From assembly GCA_938049325.1 (NCBI GenBank), contig CALICC010000094.1:1-20972 (forward strand): DNA of 20,972 bases. Direction: 5' to 3'. Each line of letters begins with the position of its first letter. Positions within the stretch are counted from its first letter, which is position 1. Source of the stretch: an uncultured Ilumatobacter sp. (GTDB taxonomy: Bacteria > Actinomycetota > Acidimicrobiia > Acidimicrobiales > Ilumatobacteraceae). This document shows, one piece after another, positions 13,953 to 20,972 of the stretch. The notes under the pieces are model-generated. The model was not told the DNA's origin. It ran no database searches and saw only the letters and a program-made list of their open reading frames with translations. Position numbers and translations under genes: made by a program.

Positions 13953-15890
13953 ATGAACGACGCATCCACCGACGCAGCACTCGTCGCCGGCCACCTGGCC
14001 GGGGACCCAAGCGCGCTCGGCGGTATCTACGACCGTTACGGGGACTCGCTCCACGACACCGCCGCAGCGATGCTCAACGACCGCACCGAGGCGGCCGACG
14101 TCTTGCACGACGTGATTCTCATCGCAGCCGACCGGCTCGGCCAGCTGCGCGATCCCGACCGGCTGAAGCCGTGGCTGTTCGCGATCCTCCGCAACGAGGT
14201 CTACGCCCGCACGAAGAAGCGCAAGCGCACGATCGCAACCGACTTCTCGGGCGCCGACGACGGGTTCGACATGGCTGACGAACGCAACGCCGATGTGGGT
14301 GGAGAGGTCGCCGACGAGGCGTCGGGCGCTGAGCTCGCCGAACTCGTTCGCAACGCGGCGCGCGGTCTCGACGAACGCGACCAACTCGTGCTCGAACTGT
14401 CGGTGCGCCAAGGCCTCGAGGGTCAGGATCTCGCGGACGCGCTCGGCGTGTCGGCCAACCAGAGCTATTCGCTCGTGCACCGCATGCGCGAGCGCGTCGA
14501 GCGCAGCCTCAGCGCGTACGTGGTGGCCAAGGCTGGCCGGCGCGACTGTGACGACCTCGACAAGCTGCTCGGTTCGTGGGACGGCGAGTTCACGGTCTTG
14601 ATCCGCAAGCGAGTTGCTCGCCACGTCGATCGCTGCGAGGTGTGCGACACACGGCGCCGTGGTGTTGCGGCATTCGCGATGTTCGGTGCTGCACCCGTCT
14701 ACGCCGCCCCGCCCGGACTGCGCGAGCAGATCCTCGGCGCCGCAGCGGTGCAGGCCGCCGCGCCCAGTCACCCGTACGCCTTCACAGCGTCCGACGGGTT
14801 CCCGCAACTCACCAAGGCGGCTCGGCGCGTGGCGGCCTGGATTCCCGCCACCGCAGCTGCCTGCGTCATGCTCATCGCTGCAGGCGTTGGTTTCGTGTGG
14901 CTGAACGGCGCCGAGCAACCCGACGTGCTGGTTGATGCAGGCGCGCCACTCGCAGCGACGACGAGCACGACAGAGCCCGACGCAGCATCCTCCACCGACA
15001 CCACCGACACCACGGTGTTCCAAGGCAACAATCCCCGCGACCCCGATGCGACGGCGCCACCAACAACCACGCTCGCGCCGTCGACGACGACGTCCACGAC
15101 CACGACACCGACCACCACCAGCGATCCGATCGTCGATCCGGGGAACGGGGAACCTGGAGGGCCCACGACGGCGCCGCCGACCGGCAACCCGAATCCGGTC
15201 CCGACGCCTCCGCCCACTCCTCCACCCCCACCTCCCACGACCTCACCGCCCGCTCCGCCGCCGCCGGTCACGACAACGACCACGACGGTCGCGCCGCTGC
15301 CCGGCATGCTCAGCTTCAGCGCCGACGTCATCCAGCTCGGCGCCACGTCCACGTCGGGGTCGCTCACCATTTCCAACACCGGCGATCTTCCGGTCGACTT
15401 CGCCGTCACGGGCGACACCGGCCCGTTCGTTGTCTCCCCGACCACCGGGCAACTCGCTGGAGGTACGTCGGTCCAACTGGTCGCGTCGATCGACCGCTCG
15501 AACCTTCCCGAGGGCAACATCTCGGCCAGCATCCAGGTGTCGGGCGGTGGCGTCACCCAGTCGGTGCGACTCGGCGCCCAGGTGGAGCGTCCACCGACGT
15601 TCTCGAACGCATACGGGTTCGGGTTCTGCTCCGTCGACATCGGCATCAACGTGCAGGCCGATATCGCCGACGAGTCAGGGGTGTCAAGTGCGCAGTTCTC
15701 GGTGAGCGGACCACTCAACCTCTCGGGCTCGGGCGCGATGACGTTCGACTCGCCAACCTGGTACGGCTTCGTGTCGATCCCGAGCCCCGCGGGCGCCACG
15801 CCCAACGGCACGTGGTCGTGGACGGTCACCGCCACCGATACTCGCGGCAACGTCGCGTCGACCTCGGGCTCGTTCGAGTTGACCTGCTGA
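13953..15890 (+). CDS. Membrane-bound ECF sigma factor fused to a zinc anti-sigma motif and Ig-like extracellular domains
   Basis: A 645-residue single chain. Residues 8-92 are a sigma region 2 (DRLKPWLFAILRNEVYART); 127-188 are region 4 with a helix-turn-helix (LEGQDLADALGVSANQSYSLVHRMRERV). Then comes Cys199-x24-His224-x3-Cys228-x2-Cys231, the exact spacing of zinc-binding anti-sigma domains. One membrane helix spans about 296-317. Residues 335-448 are a Thr/Pro linker. Residues 451-545 form an Ig-like domain (BACON/ASH type: LSISNTGDLPVDF-like pattern), and 548-645 a second beta domain with Cys559 and Cys645 as a possible disulfide. The layout implies a sigma factor held at the membrane by its own anti-sigma part and controlled from outside, perhaps by proteolysis. 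ATG 13953 is chosen because GGAGAAGG ends ten bases upstream. No separate anti-sigma gene is adjacent. Confidence 0.85.
   Translation: MNDASTDAALVAGHLAGDPSALGGIYDRYGDSLHDTAAAMLNDRTEAADVLHDVILIAADRLGQLRDPDRLKPWLFAILRNEVYARTKKRKRTIATDFSGADDGFDMADERNADVGGEVADEASGAELAELVRNAARGLDERDQLVLELSVRQGLEGQDLADALGVSANQSYSLVHRMRERVERSLSAYVVAKAGRRDCDDLDKLLGSWDGEFTVLIRKRVARHVDRCEVCDTRRRGVAAFAMFGAAPVYAAPPGLREQILGAAAVQAAAPSHPYAFTASDGFPQLTKAARRVAAWIPATAAACVMLIAAGVGFVWLNGAEQPDVLVDAGAPLAATTSTTEPDAASSTDTTDTTVFQGNNPRDPDATAPPTTTLAPSTTTSTTTTPTTTSDPIVDPGNGEPGGPTTAPPTGNPNPVPTPPPTPPPPPPTTSPPAPPPPVTTTTTTVAPLPGMLSFSADVIQLGATSTSGSLTISNTGDLPVDFAVTGDTGPFVVSPTTGQLAGGTSVQLVASIDRSNLPEGNISASIQVSGGGVTQSVRLGAQVERPPTFSNAYGFGFCSVDIGINVQADIADESGVSSAQFSVSGPLNLSGSGAMTFDSPTWYGFVSIPSPAGATPNGTWSWTVTATDTRGNVASTSGSFELTC
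14955..15296 (+). repeat. Low-complexity Thr/Pro-coding tract
   Basis: Runs of ACG/ACC and CCG/CCA/CCT codons encode the linker of the sigma fusion, including a nearly pure proline stretch (about residues 419-438) and several threonine runs. It looks like a flexible, possibly glycosylated wall-spanning spacer and is likely to vary in length between strains. Confidence 0.75.
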
Positions 15891-15928
15891 GGTTGATCGC
15901 GACAGCGCAAGTCGATCACCGCCCGGGC

Positions 15929-15940
15929 TACCAGGTGGTA
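15929..15940. repeat. 12-base palindrome upstream of the glycosyltransferase gene
   Basis: TACCA-GG-TGGTA: perfect 5-base arms around GG. It lies 12 bases before the putative -10 hexamer of the gene at 15966, overlapping where a -35 would be. Position and symmetry fit an operator, but short palindromes also occur by chance. Confidence 0.35.
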
Positions 15941-15952
15941 ACTCCTGGCCGA

Positions 15953-15958
15953 TAGCCT
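15953..15958 (+). promoter_or_regulatory. Putative -10 element (TAGCCT) of the glycosyltransferase gene
   Basis: TAGCCT seven bases before ATG 15966, with no Shine-Dalgarno sequence. It probably starts the three-gene transcript 15966-19048. Confidence 0.5.
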
Positions 15959-15965
15959 CTCGACG

Positions 15966-17273
15966 ATGGCATCGAGTGGGTCAGGAAGTGTGTTGGATCC
16001 CGATGCGCCGTTGAAGATCGCGTATCTCACGTACCGCGGCAAGCCTCATGTGGGTGGCCAGGGTGTGTACACACGCCATCTCACGAAGGCATTGGTCGAT
16101 TTGGGTCACACCGTCGAGGTGTTCGGTGGCCAGCCCTACCCCGTGCTCGACGAGCGCGTGGCCATGCACAAGCTGCCGAGCCTCGACACGTTCAACGATC
16201 ACTTTCCCGGTCGCCTGCCCGGCTACTGGGAGATCAACGACCGCTACGACCTGATGGAGATGGCCGAGTTCCTGACGGGCACGTTCCCTGAGCCGCGAGC
16301 GTTCTCGGCGCGCGCGGCCAACGCCCTGAAGCAGCGGACCAAGGACTTCGACCTCGTCCACGACAATCAGTGCCTCGGCTCCGGCATCTTGAAGATCGAA
16401 GAGAAGATCCCGACGATCGTCACGTTGCACCACCCGATCACCAAGGACCGCGAGCTCGAGATGGCGGCCGCCAAGAACGCCTACCGCCGCTGGTCGATCG
16501 GGCGCTGGTACTCGTTCGTCAAGATGCAGGGCAGAGTCGCCTCGAAGATGCCGCGCATCGTCGTGGTCAGCCAGAACTCGATCGACGACATCCACAAAGA
16601 CATGGGCGTCAGCAGAGATCGCATGCGGCTCGTGCCGGTCGGTGTCGATCCCGACCTCTTCCGGCCCGTGCCGGGCGTCGAGCGCACACCCGGTCGCCTC
16701 ATCACCACAGCGTCGGCTGACGTTGCGCTCAAGGGCCTGACGTATCTGCTCGAAGCCATGGCGAAGTTGCGCACCGAGCGCGACATCACGCTCACGATCA
16801 TCGGCAAGCCGAAGCCCGGCAAGTCGATGAAGCTGATCGACTCGCTCGGCCTCGAACCGCATATCGAGTTCGTGTCGGGTGTTCCTGACGAACGCATCGT
16901 CGAGTTGTACTCCGAGGCCGAACTGGCCGTCGTGCCCAGTCTGTACGAAGGTTTCAGCCTCCCCGCGATCGAAGCCATGTGTTCGGGCACGCCGCTCGTC
17001 TCCACCGACGGCGGCGCACTTCCCGAGGTCACCGGCACCGACGGCGAAACCACGCTGCGCTGCCCGGCTGGCGACAGCGAAGCACTCGCTGCGGCAATCG
17101 CCCGCGGCCTCGACAGCAAAGAACTCCGCGACAAGATCGGAGCGGCAGGTCGCCAACGCGTGATCGACCGCTGGACGTGGCAACGCTGCGCCGAGCTCAC
17201 CGTCGACCAATACCGCGAGGTGTTGGCCATGCCCGACAACGTCGCCAAGCTCAAGCGCAACGGCCGCATCTAG
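15966..17273 (+). CDS. GT4-family (GT-B) glycosyltransferase
   Basis: A 435-residue retaining glycosyltransferase, probably cytoplasmic or peripheral to the membrane. The acceptor domain has the glycine loop HVGGQGVYTRHLT (28-40). The donor domain has VPVGVDPDLFRP (223-234) and the nucleotide-sugar motif EGFSLPAIE (328-336) with the two Glu of the EX7E pattern, followed by GTPLVSTDGGALPEV. It transfers a sugar from a nucleotide donor to an unknown acceptor. It starts a tight trio with the methyltransferase and the toroid protein, which suggests a shared glycolipid or glycan product. It resembles a mycobacterial group I recall as Rv0225-like, but that link is from memory. Confidence 0.9.
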   Translation: MASSGSGSVLDPDAPLKIAYLTYRGKPHVGGQGVYTRHLTKALVDLGHTVEVFGGQPYPVLDERVAMHKLPSLDTFNDHFPGRLPGYWEINDRYDLMEMAEFLTGTFPEPRAFSARAANALKQRTKDFDLVHDNQCLGSGILKIEEKIPTIVTLHHPITKDRELEMAAAKNAYRRWSIGRWYSFVKMQGRVASKMPRIVVVSQNSIDDIHKDMGVSRDRMRLVPVGVDPDLFRPVPGVERTPGRLITTASADVALKGLTYLLEAMAKLRTERDITLTIIGKPKPGKSMKLIDSLGLEPHIEFVSGVPDERIVELYSEAELAVVPSLYEGFSLPAIEAMCSGTPLVSTDGGALPEVTGTDGETTLRCPAGDSEALAAAIARGLDSKELRDKIGAAGRQRVIDRWTWQRCAELTVDQYREVLAMPDNVAKLKRNGRI

Positions 17274-17306
17274 TCCGACTCTCCTCACTGAACACTTCGC
17301 TGCACC

Positions 17307-18038
17307 ATGCTGACCATTCGCTTTGACCGCCTCGACCTTCGCCCCGGTGACCGCGTCCTCGACGTCGGTGCCGGTTTCGGACGCCACGTCTACGAGTGCG
17401 CCCGCCGCGGCGCAGATGTCGTCGCGCTCGACTACGCCGAAGACGAGGTTGTCGAGACCCGAGCCACCCTTGGGGCGATGGTCGAGGCCGGCGAGATCGA
17501 GCTCGACCGGTTCAAGGGCGTGCTGCGCGGCGATGCGACTCGCCTCCCGTTCGCCGACGCTTCGTTCGACAAGGTCATCACCTCCGAGGTGCTCGAGCAC
17601 ATCCAAGACGATGTCGCCGCGATCTCCGAGATGATTCGCGTGCTCAAGCCCGGCGGCATGTTCGCCGCCACGGTCCCAGCGTGGGGTCCCGAGAAGATCA
17701 ACTGGATGCTGAGCGACGAGTACCACGCCCCCAAGAGCGTCGGTGGCCACGTGCGGATCTACTCGAAAACCGAGCTGGCCGCCAAGCTGCGCACCGCAGG
17801 TCTCGACCTGCGTGGTGATCACCGGGCGCACGCGCTCCACAGCCCGTACTGGTGGCTGAAGTGTGCGGTCGGCCCAACCGACAACGACCACCCGCTGGTC
17901 ACGAAATATCGCAAGTTCCTCGAGTGGGACATCGTCGAACAACCCACCTCCACACGCATTGCCGAGAAGGTGCTGTCGCCGGTGCTCGGCAAGAGCATCG
18001 TCTTCTACGGTCACAAGCCGGCGGAGGCCGCTTCATGA
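17307..18038 (+). CDS. Class I SAM-dependent methyltransferase
   Basis: A 243-residue Rossmann-fold methyltransferase. The SAM-binding motif I is VLDVGAGFGRH (17-27), the motif II acidic residue is in VVALDYAEDE, LPFADASFDKVITSEVLEHI is the motif IV/V region, and VLKPGGMFAATVPAWGPEK is post-motif. The substrate is unknown; the fold resembles UbiE/COQ5-like small-molecule methyltransferases rather than DNA or RNA enzymes. It starts 33 bases after the glycosyltransferase stop, and its TGA overlaps the ATG of the next gene, so the three are likely one transcript with coupled translation. Confidence 0.9.
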   Translation: MLTIRFDRLDLRPGDRVLDVGAGFGRHVYECARRGADVVALDYAEDEVVETRATLGAMVEAGEIELDRFKGVLRGDATRLPFADASFDKVITSEVLEHIQDDVAAISEMIRVLKPGGMFAATVPAWGPEKINWMLSDEYHAPKSVGGHVRIYSKTELAAKLRTAGLDLRGDHRAHALHSPYWWLKCAVGPTDNDHPLVTKYRKFLEWDIVEQPTSTRIAEKVLSPVLGKSIVFYGHKPAEAAS

Positions 18039-19048
18039 CCGTCTTCGCTGAACTCGACGGAGTGCTGACTCCCGACGAACTGCTACTGACGGCCGGTCAC
18101 CTGGCGTCACTGCAAGTCGAGAGCGGCATGATCCCGTGGTTCCCAGGCGGACACTGCGACCCGTGGAATCACGTCGAGTCGGCGATGGCGCTCGACATCG
18201 CCGGACATCACGAGCAGGCGCGACGCGCCTACCTCTGGCTCCGCGACATTCAACGCCCCGACGGCGGCTGGCATGCGTACTACACGTACGACGGCGACGT
18301 CGAGGACTCGAAGCTCGACACCAACGTCTGCGCGTATGTTGCCACCGGCGTGTGGCATCACTGGTTGAGCACCGGCGATCTCGCATTCGTCAACTCGATG
18401 TGGCCCACGGTCCACCGAGCACTCGAGTTCGTTCTGTCGCTGCGCCGCGACGACGGGCTCGCGCTGTGGGCGATCGAGCCCGATGCCCAGCCGTGGGACT
18501 ATGCACTGATGACCGGCACGTCGAGCATCCAGCACGCACTGCGCTGCGGGGCGCTGCTCGCCGATGTCGTCGACCAGCCACGGCCCGAATGGGTTGCCGC
18601 GGCCGACGTCATGACCGAGCTGGTCTGCACACGTCCTGCCGCGTTCGAGCCGAAGGCACGCTGGGCAATGGACTGGTACTACCCCGTGCTCACCGGAGCG
18701 ATGGTCGGCGACGAAGCCAAGGCTCGGATGGCCAGTGGCTGGGAGACCTTCTCGATGGAAGGCCTCGGTATTCGCTGCGTCAGCGACGAGCCGTGGATCA
18801 CCGCGTCGGAAACAGCAGAGTGCGCGCTCGCGTACGCGGCAATCGGCGACCTTGCCACGGCGACCGACCTGTTGCTGTGGACCCGCACGCACCGCCGCGA
18901 CGACGGCTCCTACTGGACCGGCATCGTCTACCCCGAAGAAGTGTTGTTCCCGTTCGACGAGCACACGAGCTACACCGCGGCTGCGGTCATCCTGGCGGTC
19001 GACGCGATCGCTGGCACCGGCCCAGCCTCGCGAGTCTTCGTTCCCTGA
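18035..19048 (+). CDS. Alpha/alpha-toroid protein ('prenyltransferase-like')
   Basis: A 337-residue protein built from repeated helical pairs of the alpha/alpha-toroid type shared by terpene cyclases, protein prenyltransferase beta subunits and some glycosidases. QW-like motifs are seen: QRPDGGW (73-79) and a later RRDDGSYW. Conserved-looking polar clusters are HCDPWNHVESAMA (40-52) and EDSKLDTNVCAYVATGVW (90-107). The DxDD motif of squalene-hopene cyclases is not seen, so a cyclase role is doubtful; a carbohydrate-acting role is possible given the glycosyltransferase partner. ATG 18035 overlaps the methyltransferase stop. Its stop is one base from that of the convergent GNAT gene. The name 'prenyltransferase' should be treated as fold-based only. 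Confidence 0.8.
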   Translation: MTVFAELDGVLTPDELLLTAGHLASLQVESGMIPWFPGGHCDPWNHVESAMALDIAGHHEQARRAYLWLRDIQRPDGGWHAYYTYDGDVEDSKLDTNVCAYVATGVWHHWLSTGDLAFVNSMWPTVHRALEFVLSLRRDDGLALWAIEPDAQPWDYALMTGTSSIQHALRCGALLADVVDQPRPEWVAAADVMTELVCTRPAAFEPKARWAMDWYYPVLTGAMVGDEAKARMASGWETFSMEGLGIRCVSDEPWITASETAECALAYAAIGDLATATDLLLWTRTHRRDDGSYWTGIVYPEEVLFPFDEHTSYTAAAVILAVDAIAGTGPASRVFVP

Positions 19049-19049
19049 T

Positions 19050-19748
19050 TCAACGTTGCGGCATGCGCAGCGATGATCGCTGCGCACCCGCCGAGTCGAA
19101 GTTGTCGCTGGCCAGCCAACGCACGAACTCGGACTCGATCGTCGGCCACTCATCGTCGATGATCGAGAACCACGCGGTATCGCGATTGCGACCCTTGTAG
19201 GTCGTTGCCTGGCGGAAGACTCCTTCGAAGGTGAACCCGAATCGTTCTGCTGCGCCACGCGATCCGGCGTTCAAGGCGTCGCACTTCCACTCGTAGCGGC
19301 GATACCCCGCAGCGAAGACGCGCTGCATCATGAGGAACATGGCCTCGGTGGATGCCCGCGTGCGTTGCAGTCGCTCGGCGAAGTGAATGTGCCCGACTTC
19401 GACGGACCCGGACCGCGGCGCGATGCGCAGGTACGACGCGATGCCGCAGGCACCGTCCTCGTCGACCACGGCGAAGAACATCGTGTCGGTTCTTGCCTCG
19501 CACGCATCGAGCCACGCACCGAACGGCTCGCGTTCGGGGAACGGCCCATAGGGAAGGTAGGTCCACTCCCGGTCGTCGGGTGCTGCGGCAAAGGCCGCGA
19601 AGAGGTCATCGCCGTGCGCTACCGCCGAGAGCCGCTCAACCCGACAAGAGTCACCGACCATGGCGTCGGCGGACGGCGGCCTGGTCGGCAGCGGCGTCTC
19701 GAGCGGAGTTCCGATCGGTTGCCCGAGTTCGTTCACCAGGTCGGCCAT
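19050..19748 (-). CDS. GNAT-family N-acetyltransferase (RimJ/RimL type)
   Basis: A 232-residue acetyltransferase using acetyl-CoA. The order is typical of the RimJ/RimL-like branch: EWTYLPYGPFPERE near 60-75, MFFAVVDEDGACGIASYLRI, VEVGHIHFAERLQRTRASTEAMFLMMQ (acetyl-CoA pocket region), YEWKCDALNAGSRGAAERFGFTFEGVFRQ, and a C-terminal DTAWFSIIDDEWP. The substrate is unknown: a protein N-terminus, an amino acid or a small molecule. The start at 19748 has TACGGT eight bases upstream and no Shine-Dalgarno sequence. It is divergent from the lipoprotein at 19843. Confidence 0.9.
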   Translation of the reverse strand: MADLVNELGQPIGTPLETPLPTRPPSADAMVGDSCRVERLSAVAHGDDLFAAFAAAPDDREWTYLPYGPFPEREPFGAWLDACEARTDTMFFAVVDEDGACGIASYLRIAPRSGSVEVGHIHFAERLQRTRASTEAMFLMMQRVFAAGYRRYEWKCDALNAGSRGAAERFGFTFEGVFRQATTYKGRNRDTAWFSIIDDEWPTIESEFVRWLASDNFDSAGAQRSSLRMPQR

Positions 19749-19756
19749 GAGCTCGG

Positions 19757-19762
19757 ACCGTA
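19757..19762 (-). promoter_or_regulatory. Putative -10 element (TACGGT) of the GNAT gene
   Basis: TACGGT on the minus strand, eight bases before ATG 19748, in line with the leaderless pattern of other genes here. Confidence 0.45.
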
Positions 19763-19842
19763 GACGGTTCGGTGACCTTGGACGCGACGAGATACCGGCC
19801 GCACGGATTCAAGCCGACCGTCCTCGGCGTCGATACAACCCC

Positions 19843-20970
19843 ATGCATCGAAGGTTGATCGTGCTCGTGGCGCTTGCTGTGTCGGCCTGCGGGGCGAGCA
19901 CCGACGGAGCGACAACCACGTCCGACGGTGCCACCTCGGCGCAAGCCAAGACTCCCGTCGCACGGGTGGCCAAAGTCGTCGGGCCGACCGAGACCACGGC
20001 GCCAGGCGCGCCAACCAGTGAGGCCGGCGATGGCAGCCAGGACAGTGAACGTCGGTCCGGCGACGATTGCTCGATCGTCTCACGGACGCTCGAAACGGCC
20101 ATCGAGGCCTATTTCGCACAGAACCAGTACGACATCACATCAGCGGAGCAACTCGTCGACGAGGGCTACCTGCGAGAACTCGACGCCGACTTCGCGATCG
20201 ACTTCTCCCCCGAGGTTCCCGCCGTGGTGCCGGTTCCGGGTGGACCTTGCGACTACGACTTCGACGCTCAACGCACTGTCGAGCAATCGACCTGGGAAGA
20301 TCGCCAGTGCTGGTTGGACTTGATCTCGGTCGACGTCGCCGTTCGCGGCTACACCGCTCAGGTCGGCGAGGCACCGACGTCGCTCGAGGAGATCTCGAGC
20401 GTGTACCCGGACTTCCCAACGGGGTGGCCCAACCTCGAGCTCGGCGCCAACGGCGAGATCATCGACCTGATCGAGGGCGGCTGCACGGTCGTTGACAACC
20501 TCGAGGTCTTCGGCGGCATGTGGGTCGATGCGCCGCCGCAATGCGCCGTGGATGTGTGGACCCTCGCCTGGTCGCTCCACCTCACCGATCGGTACGACGA
20601 CGAGACCGTCTCGCTCGAGCTGCTCATCTCCGAAGGTCTGATCGAACAGCGCAGTTACCTCTACGGCCTCACGGCCGGTCAAGTCTCCAATGTCGAAGGC
20701 TCCGGATGCCCGTCGATGGAGCCGAGCGAGCAGGACGTTGCCGACGACGCTGCCGATGCGTGCGCCGTCGAGCGGCGCACCTTGGAAACAGCCGCCGAGG
20801 CGTTCTTCGCCCAGTCCGGGGGTCTGCCCGTGTCGGTCGACGAAATGGTCGAGGCCGGGTACCTGATCCCGCCGTCGGAGGCTGCTTGGGAGCTCCGTGC
20901 GACTGGCGACGAGTTGGAACCCGTCTCGTTCGAGCCGATCGCCGGCGGCAGGTGCGATCTCGGCGAGTAA
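19843..20970 (+). CDS. Lipoprotein with four Cys-bounded pilin-like modules
   Basis: A 375-residue exported protein. Residues 1-16 are a lipoprotein signal with lipobox VSAC (Cys16), followed by a Thr/Ser/Ala-rich spacer to about residue 73. Four degenerate modules then run 76-136, 156-214, 234-289 and 307-371, each bounded by a Cys pair. Modules 1 and 4 are clearly related: both have RTLETA, EA, FAQ, then a 'V(D/E)xGYL' segment. This order resembles the soluble part of type IV pilin/pseudopilin-like proteins of actinobacteria (C..RTLETAxEAYxAQxGxxP..L), but without their N-terminal helix. I infer duplication of a pilin-like head fixed to a lipid anchor. Function is unknown. ATG 19843 is chosen because it begins the signal sequence. 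No pilus assembly genes are in the window. Confidence 0.75.
   Translation: MHRRLIVLVALAVSACGASTDGATTTSDGATSAQAKTPVARVAKVVGPTETTAPGAPTSEAGDGSQDSERRSGDDCSIVSRTLETAIEAYFAQNQYDITSAEQLVDEGYLRELDADFAIDFSPEVPAVVPVPGGPCDYDFDAQRTVEQSTWEDRQCWLDLISVDVAVRGYTAQVGEAPTSLEEISSVYPDFPTGWPNLELGANGEIIDLIEGGCTVVDNLEVFGGMWVDAPPQCAVDVWTLAWSLHLTDRYDDETVSLELLISEGLIEQRSYLYGLTAGQVSNVEGSGCPSMEPSEQDVADDAADACAVERRTLETAAEAFFAQSGGLPVSVDEMVEAGYLIPPSEAAWELRATGDELEPVSFEPIAGGRCDLGE
20068..20955 (+). repeat. Four degenerate tandem protein modules
   Basis: Encoded modules at about 20068-20250, 20308-20484, 20542-20709 and 20761-20955. They share a leading Cys, a helix of about 17 residues, a 'S..(E/D)..(L/M/I)' turn and a closing Cys. 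The similarity is at the protein level; no DNA-level repeat is obvious, which points to an old duplication. Confidence 0.6.
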
Positions 20971-20972
20971 CA

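Noticed and set aside
13946..14278. ATG at 13946 as the start of a 110-residue Arg-rich protein
   Set aside because: It is only three bases from the GGAGAAGG site, too close for good initiation. Its translation is a frame-shifted, Arg-rich shadow of the sigma region.
14768..16042. 424-codon minus-strand frame rich in Val and Gly
   Set aside because: It is the mirror image of the Thr/Pro linker and Ig-like domains of the sigma fusion. The GVVV-type runs are complements of Thr/Pro codons, not a real repeat protein.
15981..18014. 677-codon open frame on the minus strand opposite the glycosyltransferase and methyltransferase
   Set aside because: Long antisense frames are expected in high-GC DNA. 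Its translation has no recognisable motifs or domain order, while the plus strand encodes two clear enzymes over the same bases.
1..20972. tRNA or rRNA genes, CRISPR arrays, insertion sequences or prophage genes
   Set aside because: No evenly spaced direct repeats, transposase-like proteins or terminal inverted repeats were seen, and the window is almost fully covered by ordinary genes. A tRNA scan was not possible by eye with certainty.

Overview
The window is high-GC, tightly packed bacterial chromosome. Reading frames favour G/C-ending codons, and no gap between genes exceeds about 175 bases. The gene set points to a high-GC actinobacterium, most likely of the Acidimicrobiia/Ilumatobacter type: a HelR-type RNA polymerase motor, a class E sortase, a DtxR-family regulator, haem genes matching the coproporphyrin route, and secreted proteins with long Thr/Pro linkers. 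The lineage call is an inference from gene style, not from a search. I see no tRNA, rRNA, CRISPR array, insertion sequence, phage gene or attachment site.

Layout. Positions 1-580 (-) hold the first third of an ABC-F ATPase. Divergent from it are an SF2 helicase (751-2520), a DtxR/MntR-like regulator (2562-3221) and a small lipoprotein (3259-3753). A HelR-like motor (3797-5947, -) is divergent from a haem and envelope block: hemE, an antisense small membrane protein, hemH/cpfC, hemY/cgoX split in frame by a TAA codon, a class E sortase, and an apolipoprotein N-acyltransferase (lnt). Then come dtd (-) and a galM-like epimerase (+), divergent from each other. A 645-residue protein follows that joins an ECF sigma factor, a zinc anti-sigma motif, one membrane helix, a Thr/Pro linker and Ig-like extracellular domains. 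Next is a tight trio: GT4 glycosyltransferase, SAM methyltransferase and an alpha/alpha-toroid 'prenyltransferase-like' protein. The window ends with a GNAT acetyltransferase (-) and a lipoprotein built from four Cys-bounded pilin-like modules.

How the genes fit together. hemE, cpfC and cgoX supply late haem-synthesis steps. lnt, the two lipoproteins and the sortase concern the cell surface. The sigma fusion looks like a one-polypeptide envelope sensor. The trio probably makes or modifies an unknown glycolipid or glycan. Many genes have a TANNNT-like hexamer 6-9 bases before the start codon and no Shine-Dalgarno sequence, which suggests widespread leaderless transcription.

Most worth a second look: the single-chain sigma/anti-sigma/sensor and the hairpin covering its ribosome site; the TAA-GTG split in cgoX; the Ser in place of the catalytic Cys in Lnt; and the four-module pilin-like lipoprotein.
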